Positions 34,851 to 43,126 of a stretch of 64,000 bases of DNA are shown here, one piece after another; within the stretch, counting starts at the first letter, position 1; every line of letters begins with the position of its first letter. Both the position numbers and the translations under genes were made by a program. The stretch comes from O2-02-FULL-42-9 sp038043025 (GTDB lineage Bacteria > Pseudomonadota > Gammaproteobacteria > UBA12402), in assembly GCA_038043025.1 (NCBI GenBank), contig JBBTCW010000006.1, positions 31,909 to 95,908 on the forward strand, read 5' to 3'. Under the pieces are notes generated by a model. It was not told where the DNA came from and did no database searches. It was given only the letters and a program-made list of their open reading frames with translations.

Positions 34851-35770
34851 AGGCTACACCCTCCGTCAGTGTTGTGATGAATTGTTACAATAGCGATCGC
34901 TATTTAAAAGAAGCGATTGATTCAGTTTATGCGCAAACTTTTTTGGATTGGGAAATTATCTTTTGGGATAATGCGTCAACAGATCATAGCGCAGAGATCG
35001 CAAAATCTTATGATGATAAGTTACTGTATTTTTTAGGGGATCAACATGTTTCGCTCGGAGCGGCTAGAAATTTAGCGTTGAAGCAATGTCATGGAAAATA
35101 TATTGCTTTTTTGGACTGCGATGATTTATGGTTGCCAACGAAATTAGAGAAACAAGTTGCGTTGTTAGAGCAAAATCCATCATTAGGAATGGTTTATTCG
35201 GACTCGTATTTTTTTAATGAACGAGGAAATATTCGATGCTTATACCACGACAAAAAAACGCTTTGTGGAAATGTTTTTAAAGAATTGTTTGCCAATTATT
35301 TTTTGGATATTGAAACAGTTATTATTGTGCGATCAATTTTGGATAAATTGCCAGAGTGGTTTGATCCACGCTTACATGTCATGGAAGACGCTGATTTGTT
35401 TTTGAGAATTGCTTATGATTATCCCATTGACTGTGTGAATGAGCCGCTATCGAGATGGCGCGTGCATAAAAACAGTGATACATTTAGGCGGCATGAATTG
35501 TTTGCTAAGGAAAGCAGTCTGATTTTAGATAAATTAATGGCAGTAGATGAGAATTTTAAAGATCAATTTGGCGAAGAAATAAAATCATATCGTCGACATA
35601 TTATATGGTTAGAGGCCTTATCTCTCATACGAGCAGGTCAGTCAAGGCAGGGTCGTTTGCTATTGAGACCCTATTTGCTTAAGAGTAAGTCTTTTTTTCT
35701 TCTATATTGCTTAAGTTTTCTAGGGCAAAAATTATTCTGTTATTTATGGAATAAACGAGTGGGTTTTTAG
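34847..35770 (+). CDS. GT2-family glycosyltransferase
   Basis: 307 residues. SVSVVMNCYNSDRYLKEAI, WDNASTDHS, GAARNLALK, AFLDCDDLW (metal site, with Cys in the middle of the usual DxDD) and EDADLFLRIA. An inverting glycosyltransferase, cytoplasmic, with a hydrophobic C-terminal helix that may touch the membrane. Its start overlaps the rfbG relic and its stop overlaps the convergent outer-membrane protein gene. Donor unknown. Confidence 0.8.
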   Translation: MKATPSVSVVMNCYNSDRYLKEAIDSVYAQTFLDWEIIFWDNASTDHSAEIAKSYDDKLLYFLGDQHVSLGAARNLALKQCHGKYIAFLDCDDLWLPTKLEKQVALLEQNPSLGMVYSDSYFFNERGNIRCLYHDKKTLCGNVFKELFANYFLDIETVIIVRSILDKLPEWFDPRLHVMEDADLFLRIAYDYPIDCVNEPLSRWRVHKNSDTFRRHELFAKESSLILDKLMAVDENFKDQFGEEIKSYRRHIIWLEALSLIRAGQSRQGRLLLRPYLLKSKSFFLLYCLSFLGQKLFCYLWNKRVGF

Positions 35771-36408
35771 AATATATAACCCAGGCCTAAACCTACAAAT
35801 TTTACTGATTTAAAGTCATGGTTATTCGTGTAATATTGTGCGCTGATGTCGGTATAGAAATTGGGTGAAACATTCCAGTAAAGTCCTGCGCCTATGGTGG
35901 GGACGTAGGTTCCGCCATTTGATTGGCTATTGAGTAAGGTGTTGTTGATGGTGACAGCAACTTCTTTACGATACATATAGGCGATGCCTGGTTTGATAAA
36001 CAGGCCGAATTTTTTGGGCCATACAGGTAAAGAGACTTTGGCGACGAGATCAACAATTTGTTCTCTAAAGCCCGCATCTGTTTTTGAGTTGTTAATATTA
36101 TTAAACATGATCTTGGGTAGATACAGATAACCTGCTTCGATGGCGAGGTAAGGGTTAACATCATAGCCGGCGCCGAAGCGCGCGCTATATCCGGCACGGT
36201 CTGTGCTGGTGACGGATGTGAAGCCGGCTTTGCTCGTGAGCCAATTATTGGAGTAATTGGTGTATGCATAGCCGAGTTGTGCTACGACATGCCACGTTGG
36301 ATAGTTGGTTTGGTTGTCGTTGATTAAATCGTTTGTGGCAGCCAAAAGGACGCCGCTTGTCGTGGTAAGCAAAATGATTAATGTGACTTTTTTCAATAAA
36401 TAATGCAT
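35767..36408 (-). CDS. Outer-membrane beta-barrel protein
   Basis: 213 residues. An N-terminal signal peptide (KKVTLIILLTTTSGVLLAA, cleavage likely after ..LLAA) precedes alternating hydrophobic strands (WHVVAQLGYAYTNYS, YSARFGAGYDVNPYLAIEAGYLYL, GLFIKPGIAYMYRK). It ends GLGLGYIF with the C-terminal Phe needed for BamA recognition. Size and pattern suit an 8-stranded barrel of the OmpW/OmpA-N type found in Legionella relatives. It lies inside the polysaccharide locus on the opposite strand. A 3' relic of a second copy is at 14891-14962. Confidence 0.78.
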   Translation of the reverse strand: MHYLLKKVTLIILLTTTSGVLLAATNDLINDNQTNYPTWHVVAQLGYAYTNYSNNWLTSKAGFTSVTSTDRAGYSARFGAGYDVNPYLAIEAGYLYLPKIMFNNINNSKTDAGFREQIVDLVAKVSLPVWPKKFGLFIKPGIAYMYRKEVAVTINNTLLNSQSNGGTYVPTIGAGLYWNVSPNFYTDISAQYYTNNHDFKSVKFVGLGLGYIF

Positions 36409-36431
36409 ATCGAGCCCCCCGTCTACTGTTT

Positions 36432-36437
36432 ATTGTA
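36432..36437 (-). promoter_or_regulatory. Candidate -10 box for the outer-membrane protein gene
   Basis: TACAAT on the minus strand, about 25 bases before the start at 36408, with no good -35. The divergent gap also holds TTGACA at 36443-36448 on the plus strand, 17 bases before TATTGA (36466-36471), a possible promoter for manC. Confidence 0.3.
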
Positions 36438-36459
36438 CCGAGTTGACATAAAAATGCTA

Positions 36460-36483
36460 GCCGAATATTGAGCCGAATATTGA
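36460..36483. repeat. 12-bp tandem direct repeat
   Basis: GCCGAATATTGA occurs twice head to tail in the divergent gap between the outer-membrane protein gene and manC. It could be slippage or a pair of regulator sites; one copy overlaps the possible -10 of the manC promoter. Confidence 0.5.
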
Positions 36484-36608
36484 GGGTTTCGAAGTCGGGT
36501 AATATTTGCCCAGTCGATTGTGCAGGGGATAGATAATGTTTGCAGGGCTTTTCTTGGCATTTCTCTGTTGATACAGTAAAATGATGCTTTTTTCGCGAGC
36601 AAACTTCT

Positions 36609-37523
36609 ATGTTGATACCTGTCATATTGGCCGGTGGTATAGGCAAGCGTTTATGGCCTTTATCCACGCCGAAACGACCCAAGCAATTTCTGCCGCTGTT
36701 GAGTGACAAAAGCTTATTACAAGAAACGATGGCTCGTATTGCGCATTATCCAGAGATGTCTTTGCCAATGGTGATAGGCAGTTTGTCACATCGCGCTTTG
36801 TTGAACGAGCAATTAATAGGTGCTCAAGCGACTATAATTTTGGAACCATTTGGACGCAATACGGCGCCAGCGATTGCGATTGCTGCTTTAAGAGCGATGG
36901 AAAGTGGGCAAGATCCTATTTTATTTGTATTGCCTTCTGATCATGTGATTCAGAATCCAGATATATTTTATAAAGCGATAGCGATTGCTTGTGCGCACGC
37001 AGAAAAAAATAAATTAGTAACGTTTGGCATTGTGCCTCACGCACCAGAAATAGGTTACGGATATATTGAAGCGGGGGAGCGTTGTGATGATGCCTATGTC
37101 ATTAAACGATTTGTAGAAAAACCCCCGAAACAATTAGCCGAACAATATTTGGCGCAGGGCGGATATTATTGGAACAGTGGGATGTTTGTCTTTCGGGCGT
37201 CATCGATTTTACAGGCGATTGAAACATATGCGCCAAACATTTACGCGGCTTGTCAGGAGACGTTAAAAAATAGTCGAAAGGATAAGAGGTATATTTATCT
37301 CAATGAAATACAATTTGCGCAATGCCCAAAAGAATCCATCGATTGTGCGGTCATGGAGAAAACAAAGGATGCAGTGGTGGTGCCGTTAGATGCCGGTTGG
37401 TCGGATGTGGGTTCGTGGCATGTGTTATGGTCGTTGATGCGTAAAAATCAACATGGCTACATGAAGCTTGCTACTCTATTTTTGAGAAATATCATGAGTC
37501 GATTAAAAAAGGATCCTCAATGA
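36609..37523 (+). CDS. manC: Mannose-1-phosphate guanylyltransferase, shortened
   Basis: 304 residues. ILAGGIGKRLWPLSTPKRPKQFL (NTP site), EPFGRNTAPAIA, FVLPSDHVI, GYGYIE, FVEKP and GWSDVGSWHVLW are classic ManC. Usual ManC is about 470 residues with a C-terminal phosphomannose isomerase cupin. Here homology stops after residue ~283 and the last ~20 residues (YMKLATLFLRNIMSRL..) look foreign. The nucleotidyltransferase domain is whole, so GDP-mannose formation is possible, but the gene is probably a recombination product. It overlaps rfbF in ATGA. Confidence 0.78.
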   Translation: MLIPVILAGGIGKRLWPLSTPKRPKQFLPLLSDKSLLQETMARIAHYPEMSLPMVIGSLSHRALLNEQLIGAQATIILEPFGRNTAPAIAIAALRAMESGQDPILFVLPSDHVIQNPDIFYKAIAIACAHAEKNKLVTFGIVPHAPEIGYGYIEAGERCDDAYVIKRFVEKPPKQLAEQYLAQGGYYWNSGMFVFRASSILQAIETYAPNIYAACQETLKNSRKDKRYIYLNEIQFAQCPKESIDCAVMEKTKDAVVVPLDAGWSDVGSWHVLWSLMRKNQHGYMKLATLFLRNIMSRLKKDPQ

Positions 37524-38305
37524 AAACGGTTATTTTATGTGGAGGGCAAGGCACGAGAATTCGCGGAGTTGTGGAGAATATTCCTAAGCCAATGATCCCG
37601 GTGGGTGCTTTCCCCATTCTTTGGCATATCATGAAATACTATGCGTGCTGGCGGCATAAAGAATTTGTGCTGTGTTTAGGATATCAGGCTGATGTAATTA
37701 AGGATTTTTTTCGTAATTACAAAGCACATATGTGTGATTATACTGTTTTTTTAGGGGATTCGAAGCGAGTTGAATATCATGGGAAGCATGATGAAGCGGA
37801 TTGGCAGGTGACGTTGGCAGAAACGGGGTTGAACGCAATGACGGGTGTTCGTATTAAGCGGATTAAAAAATATATCGCGGAGGACGAACATTTTATGCTG
37901 ACCTATGGGGATGGGGTGGGTGATGTTGATTTAGATAAGTTACTCGCGTTTCATTTATCTCACGGAAAAATTTTAACCATGACCGGCGTGCATCCCCCGG
38001 GTCGTTTTGGTGAGTTAATGAGTGACGCCAAGGGATTGGTCACTGAATTTAACGAAAAACCGCAATCCACGGGTGGTTGTATCAATGGCGGTTTCTTTGT
38101 CTGTCGTCGTGAAATATTTGATTATTTAAGTGACGATGAATCTTTAGTGTTTGAGCAAGAACCGATAAAAAAATTAGTCGCTGATCGGCAGATGATGTTG
38201 TATGAACATGGTGGTTTTTGGCAGCCGATGGATACCTATCGCGAATATTCTTTACTAAATGGATTGTATGATGCGGGTAAAGCGCCTTGGGTCATTTGGA
38301 AATGA
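37520..38305 (+). CDS. rfbF: Glucose-1-phosphate cytidylyltransferase
   Basis: 261 residues, full length. VILCGGQGTRIRGVVENIPKPM, GAFPILWHIMKYYA, FVLCLGYQADVIKDFF, YGDGVGDVD and the late PMDTYREY are RfbF signatures. It forms CDP-glucose from glucose-1-phosphate and CTP, the first step to CDP-3,6-dideoxyhexoses. rfbG and rfbH lie more than 19 kb upstream, although the three usually stand together; the rfbG relic at 34734 marks an earlier rfbG close to this gene. ATGA overlaps on both sides. Confidence 0.92.
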   Translation: MKTVILCGGQGTRIRGVVENIPKPMIPVGAFPILWHIMKYYACWRHKEFVLCLGYQADVIKDFFRNYKAHMCDYTVFLGDSKRVEYHGKHDEADWQVTLAETGLNAMTGVRIKRIKKYIAEDEHFMLTYGDGVGDVDLDKLLAFHLSHGKILTMTGVHPPGRFGELMSDAKGLVTEFNEKPQSTGGCINGGFFVCRREIFDYLSDDESLVFEQEPIKKLVADRQMMLYEHGGFWQPMDTYREYSLLNGLYDAGKAPWVIWK

Positions 38306-39285
38306 GCGCTATGGATGCATTATTGCAACATCGGCGTATTTTAATTACAGGAGGCTTGGGCTATGTGGGCGGCAGAGTAGCTCAGTATTTTTCTAAGAAT
38401 CATCCCGAGGTGAATTTGCGTTTAACCACGCATAGACGGGGCGTGCAAAAACCAGATTGGCTCGTCAAGGGCGACGTGGTCGAGATGGATATTGTTAATG
38501 ATGATGATATTGAACGAGCCTGTCAGGACGTCGATGTCATTTTGCATTTAGCTGCATTACATGAAGTCGATTGTGAGAAGGACGCCAAATATGCGGTTAG
38601 AGTGAATGAGCGCGGGACGTTTAAAATACTTGAAAGTGCCAAACGTTGTAAGGTTAGACGATTTATTTATTTTTCTACGGCGCATGTGTATGGAACTCCT
38701 TTGGTGGGTGAAATTAATGAATTAACCGTCACGCAACCGGTAGGGGTATATGCGGTTACGCATAAAGAGGCAGGAAGGCATGTGTTAGTGGCGGCTCAAC
38801 GTAAAGAAATAGAAGGGATTGTTGTGCGGCTATCCAATGGGATTGGCGCGCCTGTTTTGGAATCCCGTGGGCGATGGACGCTTGTTGTGAATGATTTATG
38901 TCGACAGGCAGTAATGAATAAGCAATTAACATTGCGGTCAGCAGGATTGCAATATCGAGATTTTATCACATTAACGGATATCAGTAGAGCCGTGTCGCAT
39001 TTAGTTGAGTTGCCGAGTGATCAGCTGCGCGATGGCCTTTTTAATTTAGGCGGTGAATGTTCGATGCAAATTAAAGAGATTGCAGAATTAATTCAAAACC
39101 GTTGCGAGATGCTTTTTGGATATAAACCGCCTTTGCGCGTGGGTGTTCAATCGTCGGTGGATAAAACAGACCGACTGACATATAACATTGATAAGTTAAA
39201 GTCGACGGGATTTAAGTTAACACAAAAAATTGATGATGCGATTGATGAAACGCTGTTGTTTTGTGACAAGCAATTGAAGAAGTAA
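38302..39285 (+). CDS. NAD-dependent sugar epimerase/reductase
   Basis: 327-residue extended SDR: RILITGGLGYVGGRVA near residues 12-27, LHLAALHEVDCE, YFSTAHVYG, and a catalytic Tyr-x-x-x-Lys in YAVTHK. Placed directly after rfbF it is a candidate for the last reductase of a CDP-dideoxyhexose (abequose or paratose synthase-like), but I cannot separate it from other sugar epimerases. The ATG at 38302 overlaps the rfbF stop in ATGA and is preferred to the TTG at 38287. Confidence 0.65.
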   Translation: MSAMDALLQHRRILITGGLGYVGGRVAQYFSKNHPEVNLRLTTHRRGVQKPDWLVKGDVVEMDIVNDDDIERACQDVDVILHLAALHEVDCEKDAKYAVRVNERGTFKILESAKRCKVRRFIYFSTAHVYGTPLVGEINELTVTQPVGVYAVTHKEAGRHVLVAAQRKEIEGIVVRLSNGIGAPVLESRGRWTLVVNDLCRQAVMNKQLTLRSAGLQYRDFITLTDISRAVSHLVELPSDQLRDGLFNLGGECSMQIKEIAELIQNRCEMLFGYKPPLRVGVQSSVDKTDRLTYNIDKLKSTGFKLTQKIDDAIDETLLFCDKQLKK

Positions 39286-39293
39286 TTGATAGT

Positions 39294-41054
39294 ATGATAG
39301 ATGATATTTCAGTATCCATTGTTATTCCGACCTATAATCAAGCGCAATATTTGAAAATATGCCTTCAGTCGGTTCTTGAGCAAACGCGAACAGATTGGGA
39401 AGTGATTATCATTAATAATTTTTCGAATGATAATACCGTTGAGATTGTGCAGGCGATGCGGGATGAGCGCTTTACCCTGATTAATTTTGATAATAAAGGG
39501 ATTATCGGTGCGGCTAGAAATGAAGGAGTGCGTCACGCGCGCGCACCGTTAATTGCTTTTTTGGATTCGGATGATGGGTGGGAAAAAAATAAATTAGAGG
39601 TTATTTTAAATTATTTTAACGAACACACTGATGTTGATTTGGTTTGTCACGATGAATGGTTATATGTCGGGAATAAAAAAACAAAGATTTTAAAATACGG
39701 CGCACACTCCGATTATAGGAACTTGTTATTTAAAGGCAATGCTTTATCGACGTCGGCGGTGACGCTTAAAAAAAATAGTTTTTGGCGTGTGAATGGTTTT
39801 TCGGAAGAGTCGTGTTTGGCGGGCGTAGAAGACTATGATTTGTGGCTTCGCTTAGCGCGGAAGGGTTGTAAGATGGCTTTTGTGCGGGATGTTTTAGGAT
39901 ATTATAGAACGCACGATGATAGCTTTTCGGCGAAAATTGAAAAACATTGTGCGCATCTCACCTATTTGTTTGATCAGCATTTTAGAGATTGGCAACCGAA
40001 AAACTTATATTATCGTTTTTTGATGAGAGGCTGTTACGCCAATGCCAATAGGATATGCGGAAAAATGCTCATGAAGGGAAAAGGGCAGCGACATAATGCT
40101 AGAAAATATTTGCGCCGTGCGCTTGGATATAATCCGTTGTCATGGAAAGCGTGGGTTCATATGTGCATGTGTTTAGGAGGGTTAATAGGGGAAGCGCTGA
40201 TGCGATTTCGTCATTTACTCGCCTATTCATTGCCTTTTTTGTTGGGGCTTAAGCGGTGCCAGTCAATGGTTAATCCGTTGATGAATAACTCTTTAAGCAT
40301 TTTGCTTTATCACGATATTCCAAATCATTTGTTTGATTCTTTCAGGGCGCAAATGCAATTTTTGCAAAAACATTATCAATTTATTACACCGAACGAATTT
40401 GAGCAAATGGCACGAGGAGACAAAATGATCGTCGGGCATCAACTGCTATTAAGCTTTGATGATGGCTTTAAGTCAAATTTTTATGTGGCGAAAGAAATTT
40501 TAACCCCGCTTAACATTAAAGCGCTATTTTTTATATCGCCGGGCTTTGTGGATTGTACTGATCGTGCAACGCAAATAGCTTTTATGCAAAATAGACTACG
40601 GCTTCAGGCGATGGATATTTCGAACAATATGGCACCGATGAACTGGGAGGATTTACACTGGCTTATTCGATCGGGTCATACGATTGGTTCGCATACCCTG
40701 ACGCACGCGTGTTTGTCGAAAATGATATCGCCGGAAGAGTTATTTTCTGAGGTGGTGCAAAGCAAAAAAATACTGGAAGCGCGACTGCAGCAATCGATTA
40801 CGCATTTTGCGTATCCACGGGGGGATATTGATAGCATTGATTCTGCCGCATTATCTTTGGCATTAAAGCATTATCGATATGTTTATTCCGGTGTTCGAGG
40901 GAGCTGTTGTGTGCGATCTCGCGTGTTTTATCGCGAATGTATGGATCTTGGTTCGGGGGTCCATTATGCGCGTTTTTTAATAGAGGGCGGCTTGAGGTTT
41001 CATTATAAGCGTGCGCGGAAAAAGTTAGATTCGATGGCGGAAAAATCATGTTGA
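39294..41054 (+). CDS. GT2 glycosyltransferase fused to polysaccharide deacetylase
   Basis: 586 residues. GT2 domain 1-230 (SIVIPTYNQAQYL, GAARNEG, FLDSDDGWE with DSDD at 91-94, EDYDLWLRL). After a helical linker, a NodB-type deacetylase (CE4) occupies about 330-560: SFDDG (D389, D390), SHTLTH (H467, H471) and FAYPRGD. The known CE4 metal triad is thus complete. Deacetylases normally act outside the cytoplasm and GT2 inside, so one chain holding both is topologically odd unless the substrate is a cytoplasmic lipid-linked N-acetyl sugar, as for PIG-L-like steps. Confidence 0.78.
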   Translation: MIDDISVSIVIPTYNQAQYLKICLQSVLEQTRTDWEVIIINNFSNDNTVEIVQAMRDERFTLINFDNKGIIGAARNEGVRHARAPLIAFLDSDDGWEKNKLEVILNYFNEHTDVDLVCHDEWLYVGNKKTKILKYGAHSDYRNLLFKGNALSTSAVTLKKNSFWRVNGFSEESCLAGVEDYDLWLRLARKGCKMAFVRDVLGYYRTHDDSFSAKIEKHCAHLTYLFDQHFRDWQPKNLYYRFLMRGCYANANRICGKMLMKGKGQRHNARKYLRRALGYNPLSWKAWVHMCMCLGGLIGEALMRFRHLLAYSLPFLLGLKRCQSMVNPLMNNSLSILLYHDIPNHLFDSFRAQMQFLQKHYQFITPNEFEQMARGDKMIVGHQLLLSFDDGFKSNFYVAKEILTPLNIKALFFISPGFVDCTDRATQIAFMQNRLRLQAMDISNNMAPMNWEDLHWLIRSGHTIGSHTLTHACLSKMISPEELFSEVVQSKKILEARLQQSITHFAYPRGDIDSIDSAALSLALKHYRYVYSGVRGSCCVRSRVFYRECMDLGSGVHYARFLIEGGLRFHYKRARKKLDSMAEKSC

Positions 41055-43126
41055 CGCAGGCGCCGCTGCCAAAATTAAAACATTTACTGTTAGCTGTTTT
41101 TAAAAGCGCGCCATCCGATGATCAGTTATCGGCATGTTGGCAAACGCCGGGAGGAAAATCTTTTTGGTTATCACGCTCGAGTTGGGCATTAAAAGCGATT
41201 GTGCTTTGGTGGGAGAAGACGTTTGATCGAGCACCGATTATTTGGTTTCCAGATTATTTTTGTAATGAAGCATTAAGTTTAGTGCGTACCACATCCGCGA
41301 CGATCAAGTTTTATTCTGTCGATAAAAATTTAATGCCCAAATGGGATGTATGTCATGCCTTAGCGAAAACGGCAAAGCCCGATATTTTTGTGTTAGTGCA
41401 TTATTTTGGACAACCATCGGATCTTGTTGGCGCCAAACAATTTTGCGAAGCATATCAATCGTTAATCATTGAGGATGCAGCGCATGTACTTTGTCCAACG
41501 GCTGACATTGGAAGTGTGGGGCATTTTACGCTTTATAGCCCACATAAATTGTTAGCGGTTCCGCATGGTTCGATTTGCGTGATGTCTCCGAAAAAAATTA
41601 AGCGATTATATCCAAGTCCGAGCAACTCGGCAGGGATAATGACTAACGTGATAGAAGGTTTTGGTCATCATGCGCCGGCTGTTTTTCCGTGGATTTTAAA
41701 ACGATTGATTCAGAAAGTTGTCCCTTCATTTTTTATCTATCGTAAAACGCCGGTACAAACATCCGTACAGTGTTGTTCGACCTTGCCTGCCCTGCATCCA
41801 TTTATTAAAAAATTATTGTATATTGAGTTACGAGAAATGAGTGCCGTTGAAAAATGGCGCCGTGAAAATCGGCAATTTTATGATATGTTGATAAATCTTG
41901 AAGGGAATGGTTCTTTAATAGGGGATGACAAACATATTCCGTATTTGGCTGTTTTTACGGGTATTGAGCAGCATGGTTTTAACAAGGCGTTAACATACTT
42001 GATGCAAAAATGGCCTGATTTGCCGCCAGAAGTGGTACATGAGCCATTGTTACACGCGGATGCGATACAATTTTATTCATCGATGATTGCTTTTCCGGTG
42101 CATCAGTCATTAACATTATCTCATTATTTTAAGCACTATCTTAAAAAGAATATAAAGTCTAAGTTAAAACGTATTTTACCCCTGTATTCGCTGAGACAGG
42201 ATCATCCGGACGAGTATAAAAAACTGTTTCATCATGTTCCCTATTCTAATTTGTTGCAATCATCGTTGTATGGTGAAGCGAAGCATCATGCAGAAGCGTG
42301 GGACGTGAGTCATTTGATTATATTGAAAAATAAAATGCCATTGGCTATTTGTCAGTTATTGCAAAAAAAGCTGTTTGGTTTTTTTTGCTTGTATCGTATT
42401 AATCGAGGACCTGTTTGGCTGTCATCAAGCGTGGGGTATTTTGATAAAATAGCCTGTTTATCTTTATTGAAAAAAAGATTTTCTGGTATCTTCAGTAGAA
42501 AAATTTTAAGTATTGCGCCGGAGTTATCTGAGAACATTGATCATTATTATTTATTGTCGCTTTTAGGCTATCATCACGTGAAGAAACAACCCTATTCTTC
42601 AGCGATGATAGATTTATCTCAATCGGAAGATTTTTTGCGTAAACAATTGTCGGGGAAATGGCGAAATCAACTTTGTTCCGCAGAAAAATTAGATATATTG
42701 ATTGAGATTGAATCGGGGATTGATGCCTTAATGTGGCTATTAAAAAAATATCATGAGTTTAAAAAAAGCAAAGATTTTTCGGGCGTTTCAGAAAAGCTTA
42801 TTCATTATATGGCTCAACAATCTTTTGATCCAGAGTGTTTTGTGACATTGCGCGCAAGCTATCAAGATGAATATGTTGCGGGCATCTTGGTGTATCGACA
42901 TGGACAAACGGCAACGTATTTTATTGGCTGGAATGGTGAAGTGGGTCGAAAAATTTATAGTAATAACTTATTATTATGGCGCGCCATATTGGAGTTAAAA
43001 TCTATCCATTGTTCTTATTTTGATTTAGGCGGCATTGATGCGAAAAATACGCAGGCGATTAGCCATTTTAAACAAGGCGTTAGAGGCAAGGATTACTCGT
43101 TGTTAGGGGAGTTCGTTTGTTTATGA
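41048..43126 (+). CDS. DegT-like aminotransferase fused to FemAB/GNAT-type acyltransferase
   Basis: 692 residues. Part one (1-360) is a shortened DegT fold: FPDYFCNEALSLV, VLVHYFGQP, IIEDAAHVL (D143 for PLP) and YSPHKLLAVPHGS (K167 as Schiff-base Lys). Part two (about 385-692) looks like an Acetyltransf_6/FemAB domain: GKWRNQL, a core with FVTLRASYQDEYVAGILVY, and the ending FDLGGIDAKN..AISHFKQG. One chain might put an amino group on a sugar and then acylate it, possibly with an amino acid. The function is inferred. It overlaps the next gene in ATGA. Confidence 0.7.
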   Translation: MLTQAPLPKLKHLLLAVFKSAPSDDQLSACWQTPGGKSFWLSRSSWALKAIVLWWEKTFDRAPIIWFPDYFCNEALSLVRTTSATIKFYSVDKNLMPKWDVCHALAKTAKPDIFVLVHYFGQPSDLVGAKQFCEAYQSLIIEDAAHVLCPTADIGSVGHFTLYSPHKLLAVPHGSICVMSPKKIKRLYPSPSNSAGIMTNVIEGFGHHAPAVFPWILKRLIQKVVPSFFIYRKTPVQTSVQCCSTLPALHPFIKKLLYIELREMSAVEKWRRENRQFYDMLINLEGNGSLIGDDKHIPYLAVFTGIEQHGFNKALTYLMQKWPDLPPEVVHEPLLHADAIQFYSSMIAFPVHQSLTLSHYFKHYLKKNIKSKLKRILPLYSLRQDHPDEYKKLFHHVPYSNLLQSSLYGEAKHHAEAWDVSHLIILKNKMPLAICQLLQKKLFGFFCLYRINRGPVWLSSSVGYFDKIACLSLLKKRFSGIFSRKILSIAPELSENIDHYYLLSLLGYHHVKKQPYSSAMIDLSQSEDFLRKQLSGKWRNQLCSAEKLDILIEIESGIDALMWLLKKYHEFKKSKDFSGVSEKLIHYMAQQSFDPECFVTLRASYQDEYVAGILVYRHGQTATYFIGWNGEVGRKIYSNNLLLWRAILELKSIHCSYFDLGGIDAKNTQAISHFKQGVRGKDYSLLGEFVCL

